Assembly: GCA_029255685.2 (NCBI GenBank) | Contig: CM055320.2 | Coordinates: 44,489,910-44,553,909, forward strand | Length of the DNA: 64,000 bases | Reading direction: 5' to 3' | Source of the DNA: Silene conica | Lineage: Eukaryota; Streptophyta; Magnoliopsida; Caryophyllales; Caryophyllaceae | Shown here: in pieces, positions 45,953 through 56,982 of the stretch | How positions within the stretch are numbered: the first letter of the stretch is position 1 | How the letters are laid out: each line of letters starts with the position of its first letter | Program-made: the position numbers and the translations under genes | Notes under the pieces: model-generated | What the model was told of the DNA's origin: nothing | Seen by the model: the letters and a program-made list of their open reading frames with translations, nothing else | The model's database searches: none

Positions 45953-47983
45953 TGATGCGTGCCTATTTTATGATGTTTTACATCTATTTTTACACGCATT
46001 TTGTCGCTCATTTACGATGTTTTAGCCCTTATTTCCCAACATTTGTCTACTTTCGTATTTTTATGCTCTTTTGCAGAATTATGCGGAAAAGGGACGATTT
46101 TATACCAAATTTATGCCCTCGGGACTTTTTATGACTAAGGACAAGAAGGAACGAAGCCTAGCGCACATTTCAAGGCCTAAAGATAGCTTTAACAAGCAAA
46201 GAATCGATCCACGACATTGCAGCCTGTTTCAAATGGCTATATATCGAGTTCTAGAGCTGATAATGGAGTGATTTCAGTTGGAGGTGAAAGCTTATCCTCT
46301 TAGCTTTCCAACGCCACGAGAATCGCTTGATTTCGATAAGTAACGAAGAAATGGCAGCTGTTTTAAGAACGATGCGCGCTGCAGTCCCGACAGTTGGTCG
46401 ACCGACCAACAAAGTAGGTCGATCGACCAGGTTCCTATTGGAAAAGCCCAGAATTTGCCTGAAGCCCAGAAATTGCATAAAATCCGTAAAGCGGTCGACC
46501 GACCGAAAATATTGGTCGACCGACCACAGCGCCGACCCAGAAGTTTCCGAAAAGCCCATACAAGTGTTTAGGTCATTAGGAAACTCTTTAATTCCGCCTA
46601 TATAAGCTAATTCAGTCCCTAATCAAGAGATCCATCAAGTTCTTAATCTAGTTTTCTATCATAGAATAATCAAGTCCAAGTTTTCATCTTTGTTCTTAGA
46701 TTTCCAATTAAGTTGTAAGTTTGCTACAATTCAATCTTTCCTTTTCAATTAATCTTGTTGTTCATCTTATTTGTTATTTCTCAATTCATGTTTCCTCTTT
46801 ATTATCATCTTTAATTATGTTAATTCCTTTGATATTCTTAATTCTTGTTATTGTTAATTTTATGATTAAGATTATGCATAGCTAATTCTTGTGATTAGGA
46901 ATTAGGGGAACCATGGTAAAGACTTGATTTTGATAGTTTTATGATTAAATTACCAATCCCCCATTGTTGTTGGTAAACTAATTCTTTTAGATTGAAAGAT
47001 TGTTAGGATTAGTTTAACAACAACTTTGGGATTGCCCTTGAACGAAAGTTTAGTGCTTTTCTAGGAACCCTAAGACCGTAAGGATTGGGTAGAATATTGA
47101 CCTAAAGGTTTATTCTTTGTTCCTTGGGATTGTGTTATTTGATTATTTTACCTTTCATTAACTTGTTTTAACCATGGGGAACCGAAGTTCCTAATCTCCT
47201 TTTCATCTTATTTTAATTTCCTTTATTATTATTGCATGTTTAGATTTATGTTCTTTATAACTTTCATGTTTATTCCTATTTTTATTATTGTTTTAATAAC
47301 TATGAGTAGCTAATTTCATATGTTAGGATGTAGGGAGTAAATATGCGAAGGTAGTATAAATTCCGAATCGACGTGTTGCAGGGTGGAGGTCGGCCGACCG
47401 GATTAGTTGGTCGGTCGACCGACACGCGTATGAATTCTGTTTCGCTTTTATTTGTAGACTATAATAACCTACAATGAGACCAAAAGGAGACTTGTAGGAT
47501 GTTAGTATTGACCTACCCAAGATTGAGAGATTTGGGAAGGGCATTGGTTTACATCTTAAGACGGATAGGTTACTTAAGACTGAAAGGTTTGTGACCTAGA
47601 ATTTAGGAATCACCCTTATTGTTGACACCCAATAATTGTGAGACCTAGGAACTAATAGCATAAGACCTAAAGGATATGTTACATCCCTTACGCGACTGCA
47701 GTACATGTTGACTTAGGATTTATAGTATCTTAGCTGTTTATTACCCGAACATCCTAGCATCTCTTTTATTATATTTTTATTCTCATCTTTATTTACTTGT
47801 TGTATTTTATATTTGTTTTAGACTTAGCAACAATCAAACCCCCTCTCTATTGTTACTTTGTAGACTAAAAATTATCAAACATAATTAACCTTGTCTCTCT
47901 GTGGTTCGACCCTTACTATCACTATCTATAGTTTTAGTTTGGTTTATAAATCTTATCTTTGACACCCACAACGACGGGTATCA
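45953..47983 (+). repeat. A1 5' LTR (2031 bp)
   Basis: Ends TGATGCGTGCC and GGGTATCA. Contains three 33-bp paired palindrome modules (46396-46428, 46493-46525, 47388-47420). No reliable ORF. Confidence 0.93.
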
Positions 47984-47988
47984 AATTT

Positions 47989-48006
47989 TGGCGCCGTTGC
48001 CGGGGA
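47989..48006 (+). promoter_or_regulatory. A1 primer-binding site (tRNA-Asp)
   Basis: TGGCGCCGTTGCCGGGGA, 5 bp after the 5' LTR, is complementary over 18 bases to the 3' end of plant tRNA-Asp. This primer is characteristic of Athila and related gypsy lineages. Confidence 0.93.
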
Positions 48007-48148
48007 GACGGTATAATTTTGTTTGTTAATTTTTAGTTTATTTTTCTTGTCTTAAGGAACTTAGGTTCCTTAAAGACCGTTTCTTACCTTTTCTTCTAGT
48101 GTTGTTTAGAAGACAGGTTTTTGAGAGGAAGGCTTGAGTACTCTCTCT

Positions 48149-49321
48149 ATGGATTCTATTTATAACTTCCTACAGCCAAAGGCTCAAGATGTACCGAAAA
48201 ATTCGGATGTTGCAGACTCTGGTCGACCGACCACTGCTACTGGTCGACCGACCGACGTTCCTGAGCAGAGTGCTGTTTTGACTCCGGAATCGCTGGATCC
48301 TTCCTTTATTCAAGGTCTTGCCGAAATTTTTCAGCTGAAAAAGCCAAAGGTTGCTGATCCTACGGCTAAAGTCACCATTCCTTATCCTGAAAGACTGAAA
48401 AATTCAAAAGAGGATCGGAAATTTGGTAAGTTTTTAGAGATGGTGAAGAATCTTGAGGTAACCATCCCTTTCACTGACTTAATTACCCAGATACCTTCTT
48501 ATGCTAAATTCATGAAAGATATTTTAATGTTGGAGCATCAGTTCAAAAAAACCTTTGAGAGGTATGAGGGCGTTGATATTAGTAACCCAGATATTTCTGT
48601 CAAGTGTGATCCCATCACACCCATTACTAAAGAGTCGCTCATTCTTAAGGATGAGGATGATAGGTTACTTGATTCCCTCTCCCTCCCCGTTGATGATACT
48701 AACTTGGATCTAGAAACAACCAATGAGTTAGGCTTTCACCCCTTGACTGACCAACCTATTTTTGTAGGTATTAGTGATGACCATGTTCCTAACATAATTG
48801 AACCCTCTGTTGATGAACCTTGTTTTTTGCAGGATTCATTTATTGACATTCCTGATGTTTTTAATAATATTAGTGAATGTTCTATGCAAGGATCCTTTTC
48901 AAAGGATCCTTCGGAGGCTTTGATGTGTTTTGAGGCATGTGCAGGTGAATCTCTTGCTCAAAAGGCTGATTTGGATGCTCCAGAAATTGCTACACTAGTG
49001 ATAAAGTCTATAAGCAGTAGGAAGAGAGATGTTCTCGATCGAGTAGTACCACTTACTCGATCAAATGCTGTAGAGAACGAGGTCACTCAAACAAGTGATC
49101 ATTTGGCTGAAGAAAAGAGCCCTAAGAAGAAGAAGCCGAGGAAGGTGTCGACCTACGACTTGGGAGTCGACAACCACGGGAGATGGATGGCTAAAGCTAT
49201 GGATGATGACCCACCTATCTACATGGTGGAGAGAAACTCATCTACCCAAATCACCATAGCTGAAGGAGTAGCCTATAGTCAGAGCCCTTGGTCAAAGAAA
49301 TGCCGAATCCTTCGCGGATGA
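48149..49321 (+). CDS. A1 ORF: Athila gag-derived protein of 390 residues
   Basis: The first ATG of the frame is 48149 (MDSIYNFLQP); the frame is open to TGA at 49319-49321. Residues about 80-130 carry the stretch that joins Gag to protease in Athila-type polyproteins (PYPERLKNSKEDRKFGKFLE, then IPFTDLITQIPSYAKFMKDI). Upstream, a 33-bp module is translated as a GRPT-TAT-GRPT repeat (residues 25-35). The remaining ~240 residues are acidic, then Lys-rich near the end (EEKSPKKKKPRKV), with no motif I know. No capsid, zinc knuckle or protease is present. It is an intact frame in a recent insertion, so it may be expressed. Confidence 0.75.
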   Translation: MDSIYNFLQPKAQDVPKNSDVADSGRPTTATGRPTDVPEQSAVLTPESLDPSFIQGLAEIFQLKKPKVADPTAKVTIPYPERLKNSKEDRKFGKFLEMVKNLEVTIPFTDLITQIPSYAKFMKDILMLEHQFKKTFERYEGVDISNPDISVKCDPITPITKESLILKDEDDRLLDSLSLPVDDTNLDLETTNELGFHPLTDQPIFVGISDDHVPNIIEPSVDEPCFLQDSFIDIPDVFNNISECSMQGSFSKDPSEALMCFEACAGESLAQKADLDAPEIATLVIKSISSRKRDVLDRVVPLTRSNAVENEVTQTSDHLAEEKSPKKKKPRKVSTYDLGVDNHGRWMAKAMDDDPPIYMVERNSSTQITIAEGVAYSQSPWSKKCRILRG

Positions 49322-51363
49322 CTTCTCCTTTTGCTCGTTTCTGCTTTTCTTAAGACATTTTTTTTGTTTTGCTAAGACTTTCTAGCTTGCTTTCTTTAAG
49401 TTCTTAGGACAAATTTTTTTGTGTTTGCATAGTTAAGACTTTTTGGACTTGTTTCTGGGATCTCGCGCATTTGTTGGGCGCATATTTTTCTTGCTTTTTC
49501 AGGTTCTACGAAGAAAAACGAAGACCGCTGGGACAAAGACGGTCGACCGACCAGTTACACCAGTCGGTCGACCTAGTCGCCGCATTGCTGAAATTTTCTG
49601 TACTTTACAGGAAGGTCGGTCGACCTGTTTTCTTGGTCGGTCGACCTACCGATCTGTCGCAGTCTTTCGATTTCTTCCTCGGGAACCGTGCAACCGTTCT
49701 TGGGTACTTGAGTGGCACTGCTAGCCACCAAAACCTCCCAGCTTACGTTGGTTTGGGGAGGTTTTTCTCATGCGCTTCATAATCCAGTGAGTTCTTTCCA
49801 GTTTTTCCTTAGCTTTTATTCTCTTTGCATCTTTCATTTATTTTTTCTGAAACCTTTACTTAGGCTGATGCACAATGGGGACATTGTGCGGGTTGGTTTG
49901 GGGAATGGTTTCGCGTCACATGCATTGCATTCTGTCACACGTTTATTGCATTTCCGTATTGCATTGTTCTTTTCTTTATTTTCCTTGCATATACAAGAAA
50001 AATACAAAAAAAATGAAAAAATTCAAAAAAAATTCAAAAAAATGCACGTTTATTTTAGCATATAGGTCGAGTCGGAACGAAAGTATTTCAAGGATGATTT
50101 TTGCTATCTTACATGTTTATGCCTTTACCTTGCCTTGTCAACTTGTTTTAGTATGAGAGTCTTTTGCATATCTACGAGTTTTTGTCAACTTGCATATCTT
50201 GAGACTTGACTTATACCTTGGCAACCTACTATACATTCTAAGTTTTAGAGCTTTATTTCCTGGTTTCATTCTTAAACCAGTTGTCTAGGATGTGAGTAGT
50301 ACTCCCCTTGGAACATGTTACATCAATATGCATAAACATGAACTTGAATTGCTATATACTTGTTTTACTTTCTCGTTTTGGGAGTCTTGATACGTGCATT
50401 TGGGATCCCCTTTCTCTTATTTACCCATAAGCCTTACATAGCCAAAATTGCCTTTTTATTCCCCCAAAACTACATCCCATACTTAGCCTACCTTTCCAAG
50501 CTAGTATCTGTGGTCTTTGGTTTATTTTTTTGAGGCATCTTGGTTTGTATGCTATCATGAGCAAAAAAAAGAGAAAAGAAAGAAAGAAAGCGAGAAAAGA
50601 AAAAGAACAGAAAAATTCAGAAAGAAGGAAGAAAGAAAGAAAAAAAAAAAAACGAAAAAACGAAAAAAAAAAGAATCGAAAAATAGAAAGTCAGTCGACC
50701 GACCACCATCATAGGTCGGCCGACCACCTGTCAGCATCAGATTCAAAAAAAAATTCGTTCCAAATTCCCTTTCTTTTATATGTTATCACTCCCATACTTC
50801 ATTCAAAAAAATATTTGGGAGTCCTTTCTTATGTTTAATGTGAGAGTTGTGCTACAAAAGAGCACCTTCTTAATATCAAAAGTTGTGAAATATGTTGTTG
50901 GGAACCAGTTTTACTAGCTTGGCTACTAACCCCACAAATCCAAAAACATCTTAACCACTTTTACCTTTTACCTCACACATCTTTCATTATCTCAATTGCA
51001 TGTATCTGGGTCACTTAATAAGGTTGTTATACAAAGTTGTAGAATTCTTGTTCATGTTAGATTGCAGGCATGTTTCTATGGGTCGCAGTTAGGTGAGTGT
51101 CTCTACAAAATTACTTCTTCCTATCTTTTACATATACTCACCCTTTGCTTCATGAGTGTCTCGAGCGTACCGCGAGAGTCCATGGTATAAAGTCTCTATA
51201 GTCTTTATTTTTGCAAGTCTGACAACACCATAACTCGTTTGCATGATTTAAATGCTTTCTCATTTTGTACTTAGCATTGGTTTAGGCTAACATGTAAATT
51301 TCGCTCTGAGATTGAAATCGTTACATTAGTTAAGATCGAGTCTATTTCTTGCTTGAGGGCAAG
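49322..51363 (+). other. A1 3' non-coding region
   Basis: 2 kb without supportable genes. Contains three 33-bp modules (49541-49573, 49614-49646, 50693-50725), A-rich ATACAAAAAAAATG-type runs (about 49996-50042) and a 130-bp purine-only stretch (50559-50690) that creates artificial Lys/Glu-rich ORFs. Confidence 0.6.
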
Positions 51364-51384
51364 CAAGGTTTAGTTTGGGGAATT
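51364..51384 (+). promoter_or_regulatory. A1 polypurine tract region
   Basis: TTTAGTTTGGGGAATT directly precedes the 3' LTR; GGGGAA is the likely plus-strand primer. The wording is the one usual before Athila-type 3' LTRs. Confidence 0.8.
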
Positions 51385-53369
51385 TGATGCGTGCCTATTT
51401 TATGATGTTTTACATCTATTTTTACACGCATTTTGTCGCTCATTTACGATGTTTTAGCCCTTATTTCCCAACATTTGTCTACTTTCGTATTTTTATGCTC
51501 TTTTGCAGAATTATGCGGAAAAGGGACGATTTTATACCAAATTTATGCCCTCGGGACTTTTTATGACTAAGGACAAGAAGGAACGAAGCCTAGCGCACAT
51601 TTCAAGGCCTAAAGATAGCTTTAACAAGCAAAGAATCGATCCACGACATTGGAGTGATTCAAGTTGGAGGTGAAAGCTTATCCTCTTAGCTTTCCAACGC
51701 CGCGAGAATCGCTTGATTTCGATAAGTAACGAAGAAATGGCAGCTGTTTTAAGAACGATGCGCGCTGCAGTCCCGACAGTTGGTCGACCGACCAACAAAG
51801 TAGGTCGATCGACCAGGTTCCTATTGGAAAAGCCCAGAATTTGCCTGAAGCCCAGAAATTGCATAAAATTCGTATAGCGGTCGACCGACCGAAAATATTG
51901 GTGGACCGACCACAGCGCCGACCCAGAAGTTTCCGAAAAGCCCATACAAGTGTTTAGGTCATTAGGAAACTCTTTAATTCCGCCTATATAAGCTAATTCA
52001 GTCCCTAATCAAGAGATCCATCAAGTTCTTAATCTAGTTTTCTATCATAGAATAATCAAGTCCAAGTTTTCATCTTTGTTCTTAGATTTCCAATTAAGTT
52101 GTAAGTTTGCTACAATTCAATCTTTCCTTTTCAATTAATCTTGTTGTTCATCTTATTTGTTATTTCTCAATTCATGTTTCCTCTTTATTATCATCTTTAA
52201 TTATGTTAATTCCTTTGATATTCTTAATTCTTGTTATTGTTAATTTTATGATTAAGATTATGCATAGCTAATTCTTGTGATTAGGAATTAGGGGAACCAT
52301 GGTAAAGACTTGATTTTGATAGTTTTATGATTAAATTACCAATCCCCCATTGTTGTTGGTAAACTAATTCTTTTAGATTGAAAGATTGTTAGGATTAGTT
52401 TAACAACAACTTTGGGATTGCCCTTGAACGAAAGTTTAGTGCTTTTCTAGGAACCCTAAGACCGTAAGGATTGGGTAGAATATTGACCTAAAGGTTTATT
52501 CTTTGTTCCTTGGGATTGTGTTATTTGATTATTTTACCTTTCATTAACTTGTTTTAACCATGGGGAACCGAAGTTCCTAATCTCCTTTTCATCTTATTTT
52601 AATTTCCTTTATTATTATTGCATGTTTAGATTTATGTTCTTTATAACTTTCATGTTTATTCCTATTTTTATTATTGTTTTAATAACTATGAGTAGCTAAT
52701 TTCATATGTTAGGATGTAGGGAGTAAATATGCGAAGGTAGTATAAATTCCGAATCGACGTGTTGCAGGGTGGAGGTCGGCCGACCGGATTAGTTGGTCGG
52801 TCGACCGACACGCGTATGAATTCTGTTTCGCTTTTATTTGTAGACTATAATAACCTACAATGAGACCAAAAGGAGACTTGTAGGATGTTAGTATTGACCT
52901 ACCCAAGATTGAGAGATTTGGGAAGGGCATTGGTTTACATCTTAAGACGGATAGGTTACTTAAGACTGAAAGGTTTGTGACCTAGAATTTAGGAATCACC
53001 CTTATTGTTGACACCCAATAATTGTAAGACCTAGGAACTAATAGCATAAGAACTAAAGGATATGTTACATCCCTTACGCGACTGCAGTACATGTTGACTT
53101 AGGATTTATAGTATCTTAGCTGTTTATTACCCGAACATCCTAGCATCTCTTTTATTATATTTTTATTCTCATCTTTATTTACTTGTTGTATTTTATATTT
53201 GTTTTAGACTTAGCAACAATCAAACCCCCTCTCTATTGTTACTTTGTAGACTAAAAATTATCAAACATAATTAACCTTGTCTCTCTGTGGTTCGACCCTT
53301 ACTATCACTATCTATAGTTTTAGTTTGGTTTATAAATCTTATCTTTGACACCCACAACGACGGGTATCA
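51385..53369 (+). repeat. A1 3' LTR (1985 bp)
   Basis: Carries the three LTR modules at 51782-51814, 51879-51911 (one base changed, GGTGGACCGACC) and 52774-52806. It lacks 46 bp present in the 5' LTR around 46220-46266. Confidence 0.93.
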
Positions 53370-54517
53370 TGCATGCTAAATCTTATGCGGAAAGAGAAAG
53401 ATTTGAACCCTTACACACGGTCCAAATGATGGTAGGATGATCCTCCAAGTATTCAACAAGAACACCTCCTTAGTGATGCACCAAGACACCCCTTAAAATA
53501 TCCGAGACCTTGAGTATGCTAGTACAAGAGTCAGATTTTCCTTAATATAAATTCTAATTTCTTAATTAGAATTAATATACTAATATTATAACTTATTATT
53601 ATTAGTATTTTTATTATTCTCACAATAATAATTTTAGAGGATTTAACAATTTTTCTTTCTAGAAATTTTGCTAAGGATTAGGATGAATGAATTATGAGAG
53701 GAATCACAAGTTTTATTGTGTTTGCCTTGGGTTAAGGAGGGCCGGACATGGGGAGCTACAAAGGGAGACATATTGCCTTACCCATGCACCTTAGAGTGGC
53801 CATAGGTAGTGTTTCCAAGACACCCTTTAATGATTATGTTTTATTTATTAATAAACACCCATAATCATTCCCTTAACCATCCCAAAACCGGCTCCCTCTT
53901 ATAATATGTAGTCCATTTTATAATTGTCCTTTAATCAATTGTATAAGTGTGACATCTAAAGTGTCACATTAAAATAAAAATTGTTCTAATTAAAAATGCA
54001 TATTTATCATATATAAATATCATTTGTAAATTAAATATATCATATTTATCATGTTGACAAGTAATTCTTAATTACAAATATATATAAAATGGTTATTCAT
54101 AATAATCGTCAATACGATTTACAAACTTTGTATTAACATACAACCCAATTCATTCTAATCACGATATAATAAATATCGTTCATTGTTTAACAATTGACAC
54201 GTTTCAATTTTAAACATAAATCTTACAATAAGATTTAACCTCTGATTTCTCGGTATACGAGTTTAAGGAATATGATCAACTTGTATCAATATAGACTTGA
54301 TCATCTTATCAATTAAGGGAATTGTCCTATAGGTGTGACCTAAAGGGATCAACTGACCACCACCGTCATACGACAGTAATGTCAAACTCTAGCTAGCCAA
54401 TCATTACTGATTAATGTTGGTCAGTTGACTAATATATTTTCGTATCATCCCTTGCGCATTCTCGACATGAGATTTAATTACGTGATCGCACTATTGTTGA
54501 GGACACATTTCCGAACA
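53370..54517 (-). repeat. C5 3' LTR, main part
   Basis: Continues 45856-45952 across A1. It contains the U3 inverted repeat arms TCAACTGACCA (54349-54359) and TGGTCAGTTGA (54418-54428). It ends at 54517 before the PPT complement. Confidence 0.88.
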
Positions 54518-55985
54518 ATCTCCTACTTGTCCTCGACAAGTGTGCGTCACGAATTCTCTTGTCCTATTACAATCTCCCACTCAATGCAAGATGTCTCTCT
54601 GAGGTCGTACTTGCATTCGATCATATCATGAGTGGTTTCCTCGAACTGGAGAATAACTGTTTGACCGGAATTATCTACCATAGATATCTTCCGAGCGTGG
54701 CCACGCATTTTCAGTTAACTTCTCCTCGAGTGGCCTTGAGATTTGAACAACCCTGACAAGGGGTGGACAATTTCTATCGTACTACTTCTTTCAACTAGTC
54801 ACAGTCAGTCACAACCCAAAGCAATCTCATTTCACTCCAGTTACGAAAAGTCGTAGAGAATGGATCAAGGTTATGCCAAAACTGCACCATCTTGGGAGAG
54901 TAGTCTTTAGTCTAAGAATTGACTCACAAGAATACTATAGCAGCTCTTGCCACGACCCGGCTATCATAAAATTTCCAGAACTCTATAAGCGGTCACTTTG
55001 CCCGACAGAGTTTCTCTTGCAGTCTGTCTATGTGATCGACTAGTCATCACATATGACTCTATGGCCATTGAACTTGCCATCAGTCGCCTCACATTCCAGT
55101 CGCTTTGAGACGTCACCTCATATAAGCGGCCAGGGCTATACTAAGTCAATCCAGTTCACTTTATGGGGTTCAAAATTGTCTCTTACAACCCATTTGGATT
55201 TTGACAAAGTATCTTTCATTTTGAGATTATTATAACTCAAATGACATTGTCATGCAAAAACAGTCAATACTATTTCATTGCATTTGATGCACGATCATCA
55301 ATTTGTATTAGTGTTTTACGAATAAAATTTGTATTCATGATTCTAAAACTTACAAATTTTTGGTCTCCTTCCATCTCATATTATTTCGCATAATATGATC
55401 TTATTTGAGTACATATCTAGAACTCATTCTTGATCTTGAGTTTCCTTTCCTGAGGGAAGCTCCCACTGTTATCTTATAACTCGTGACGTATGGATACATT
55501 AGAGAGATTAAAGAATCACTCGAAATTACCTAGTCACTCATGTAGTGAAATCTCTATTGTAGTTATTTATGATTTCATCACTCCAATTATTTTCAATCAT
55601 GTTGGCTATTTGATCAAGGTTATTCATATCTAACCATTCTGATTTCTAATGGGCGACCTTTTATTATCAATATAATAAACCTTGCCGTGAAGCTCCATCA
55701 TCATATGATATAAGGTATTGTTCATCTAGAATTGAGAACCTCTTATTCTTTACATCTTAAAGAATCACCCATCCTCTCTAAATGGTACATTCAATTTTCT
55801 AATGAATATCGCTCCCACTAAAATCAATATAACTCGATTTTTAAATGAACCTTTCATTTCTCGCATGTGAATCTTTTGCTATCACTCGAATCATTATCAT
55901 TATCACTATCCCTATAGTGATCTTCCTCTATTCAATCAACATCACTTGAACTTTTCATTTCTTGTGATATTTCCTAATATCACTT
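54518..55985 (-). other. C5 PPT and post-gag region, no pol
   Basis: The PPT/hairpin is at 54518-54542 (TACTTGTC-CTC-GACAAGTG, one mismatch to C2). The remainder is similar to C2 30728-31990, without ORFs. CACTT at 55981-55985 is the presumptive target duplication of C4. Confidence 0.7.
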
Positions 55986-56982
55986 TGTGGGGAATAAAGC
56001 ATGTATTCACCCTAAACTTGCAGGATTATAATGAAAAATACAGTTGTGTTTATAGTCATAAGATTAAAAAGGATAAGAAAAAGAATTCAACCTTGGGTCC
56101 TTGCTTGAATAGGCCTAAGAACAGGAATTAAAGTAAATTCCCTCCTATAACTTGCACCCAAGACTTTGTTTGAGATGATGCCGCGTGTGCTAGAAAATAC
56201 TCTCCAATTGCCTTGCAATATGGGGAGAGCTATTTGAGGTTTTAGATGTGAGATCTGAGTTTTGGTAGAAGAATGCTCTCAAAACCCTAATTTTGAGAAT
56301 TATCATTCAACAGTTTCAGTAGTCTAACAAAAGGAGAGTTCTCCTCCTTATGTACTACTTGGCCGAAATATTAGAGTACGGTGAGAGTGGGCTTTCCACT
56401 CTTACCTTATTCTAATTCGTGATTCGGTCCGATTTGCTAAAATACAATTCGCGGGTTCTTAATTATAAATCGCATACATGTTATCAGATATTAATGCAGT
56501 CGATGTATTAATAATGGTCTGATAAAATTACGATATTGTATAATTACCCAAATTAATATAACTGTTTATATTAATACCCGAAATCAATATTTAATTAAAT
56601 ATAACTGCTTATATTTAATTTTACGAATTAATCATGTAATCCGCATTAGCTAAAATTATTTAATCCGTATTAAATAATAATCTCAACATCTCATTGACTA
56701 ATTTAATAGTCAATACCTCTGACTAACTGTTTAGTCATATCCGGCATAAATGTGACTGTATTTTCATACCTTCACATCTCTCAAACGTGTCCTATAGGTG
56801 TGACGTATAGGGACCAGTTGATCACCGCCATCCGTATGACAATAACGTCAAACTTATCTAGCAAGCCAACCGTTATTGATAAACGTGGATCAACTGGTAA
56901 TAATACAAAAGTATGCCCTTGTGATCCTTAATGAGATTTAATAAGTCATTGTACTTAATTGTCAAGGACACCAGCCCCAACA
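55986..56982 (-). repeat. C4 3' LTR (997 bp)
   Basis: Plus-strand ends TGTGGGG and CCCCAACA. It contains a U3 nested inverted repeat: outer CCAGTTGATC (56814-56823) / GATCAACTGG (56888-56897), inner CAATAACG (56840-56847) / CGTTATTG (56871-56878). Confidence 0.93.

Larger units (their letters stand above)
45953..53369 (+). mobile_element. A1: complete Athila-like non-autonomous gypsy element, TGCAT target duplication
   Basis: 5' LTR (45953-47983), tRNA-Asp primer site, gag-related ORF, 2 kb of non-coding sequence, PPT and 3' LTR (51385-53369). TGCAT flanks both sides (45948-45952, 53370-53374). The LTRs differ by about eight substitutions and one 46-bp deletion by eye, so insertion was recent. 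The tRNA-Asp primer, the gag-linker motif and the PPT context TTTAGTTTGGGGAATT are typical of the Athila lineage. There is no protease, RT or integrase, so the element needs an autonomous relative. Confidence 0.93.
45856..55985 (-). mobile_element. C5: copia element of the C2 family, 3' part
   Basis: The 3' LTR is split by A1 into 45856-45952 and 53370-54517, 1240 bp after removing one TGCAT copy. PPT and hairpin follow, then 1.4 kb of post-gag sequence similar to C2 30728-31990. The interior is cut at 55985 by C4; gag and 5' LTR would lie beyond the window. Plus-strand LTR ends are TGTTAGG and CCGAACA (one change from CCCAACA). Confidence 0.87.

Noticed and set aside
47989..48006. tRNA-Asp gene fragment
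   Set aside because: It is an 18-base complement of the tRNA 3' end placed right after an LTR, i.e. a primer-binding site. The same applies to all TGGTATCAGAGC sites.
50517..50838. Lys/Glu-rich ORFs
   Set aside because: They are translations of a purine-only low-complexity stretch in A1; no conserved domain and no independent support.
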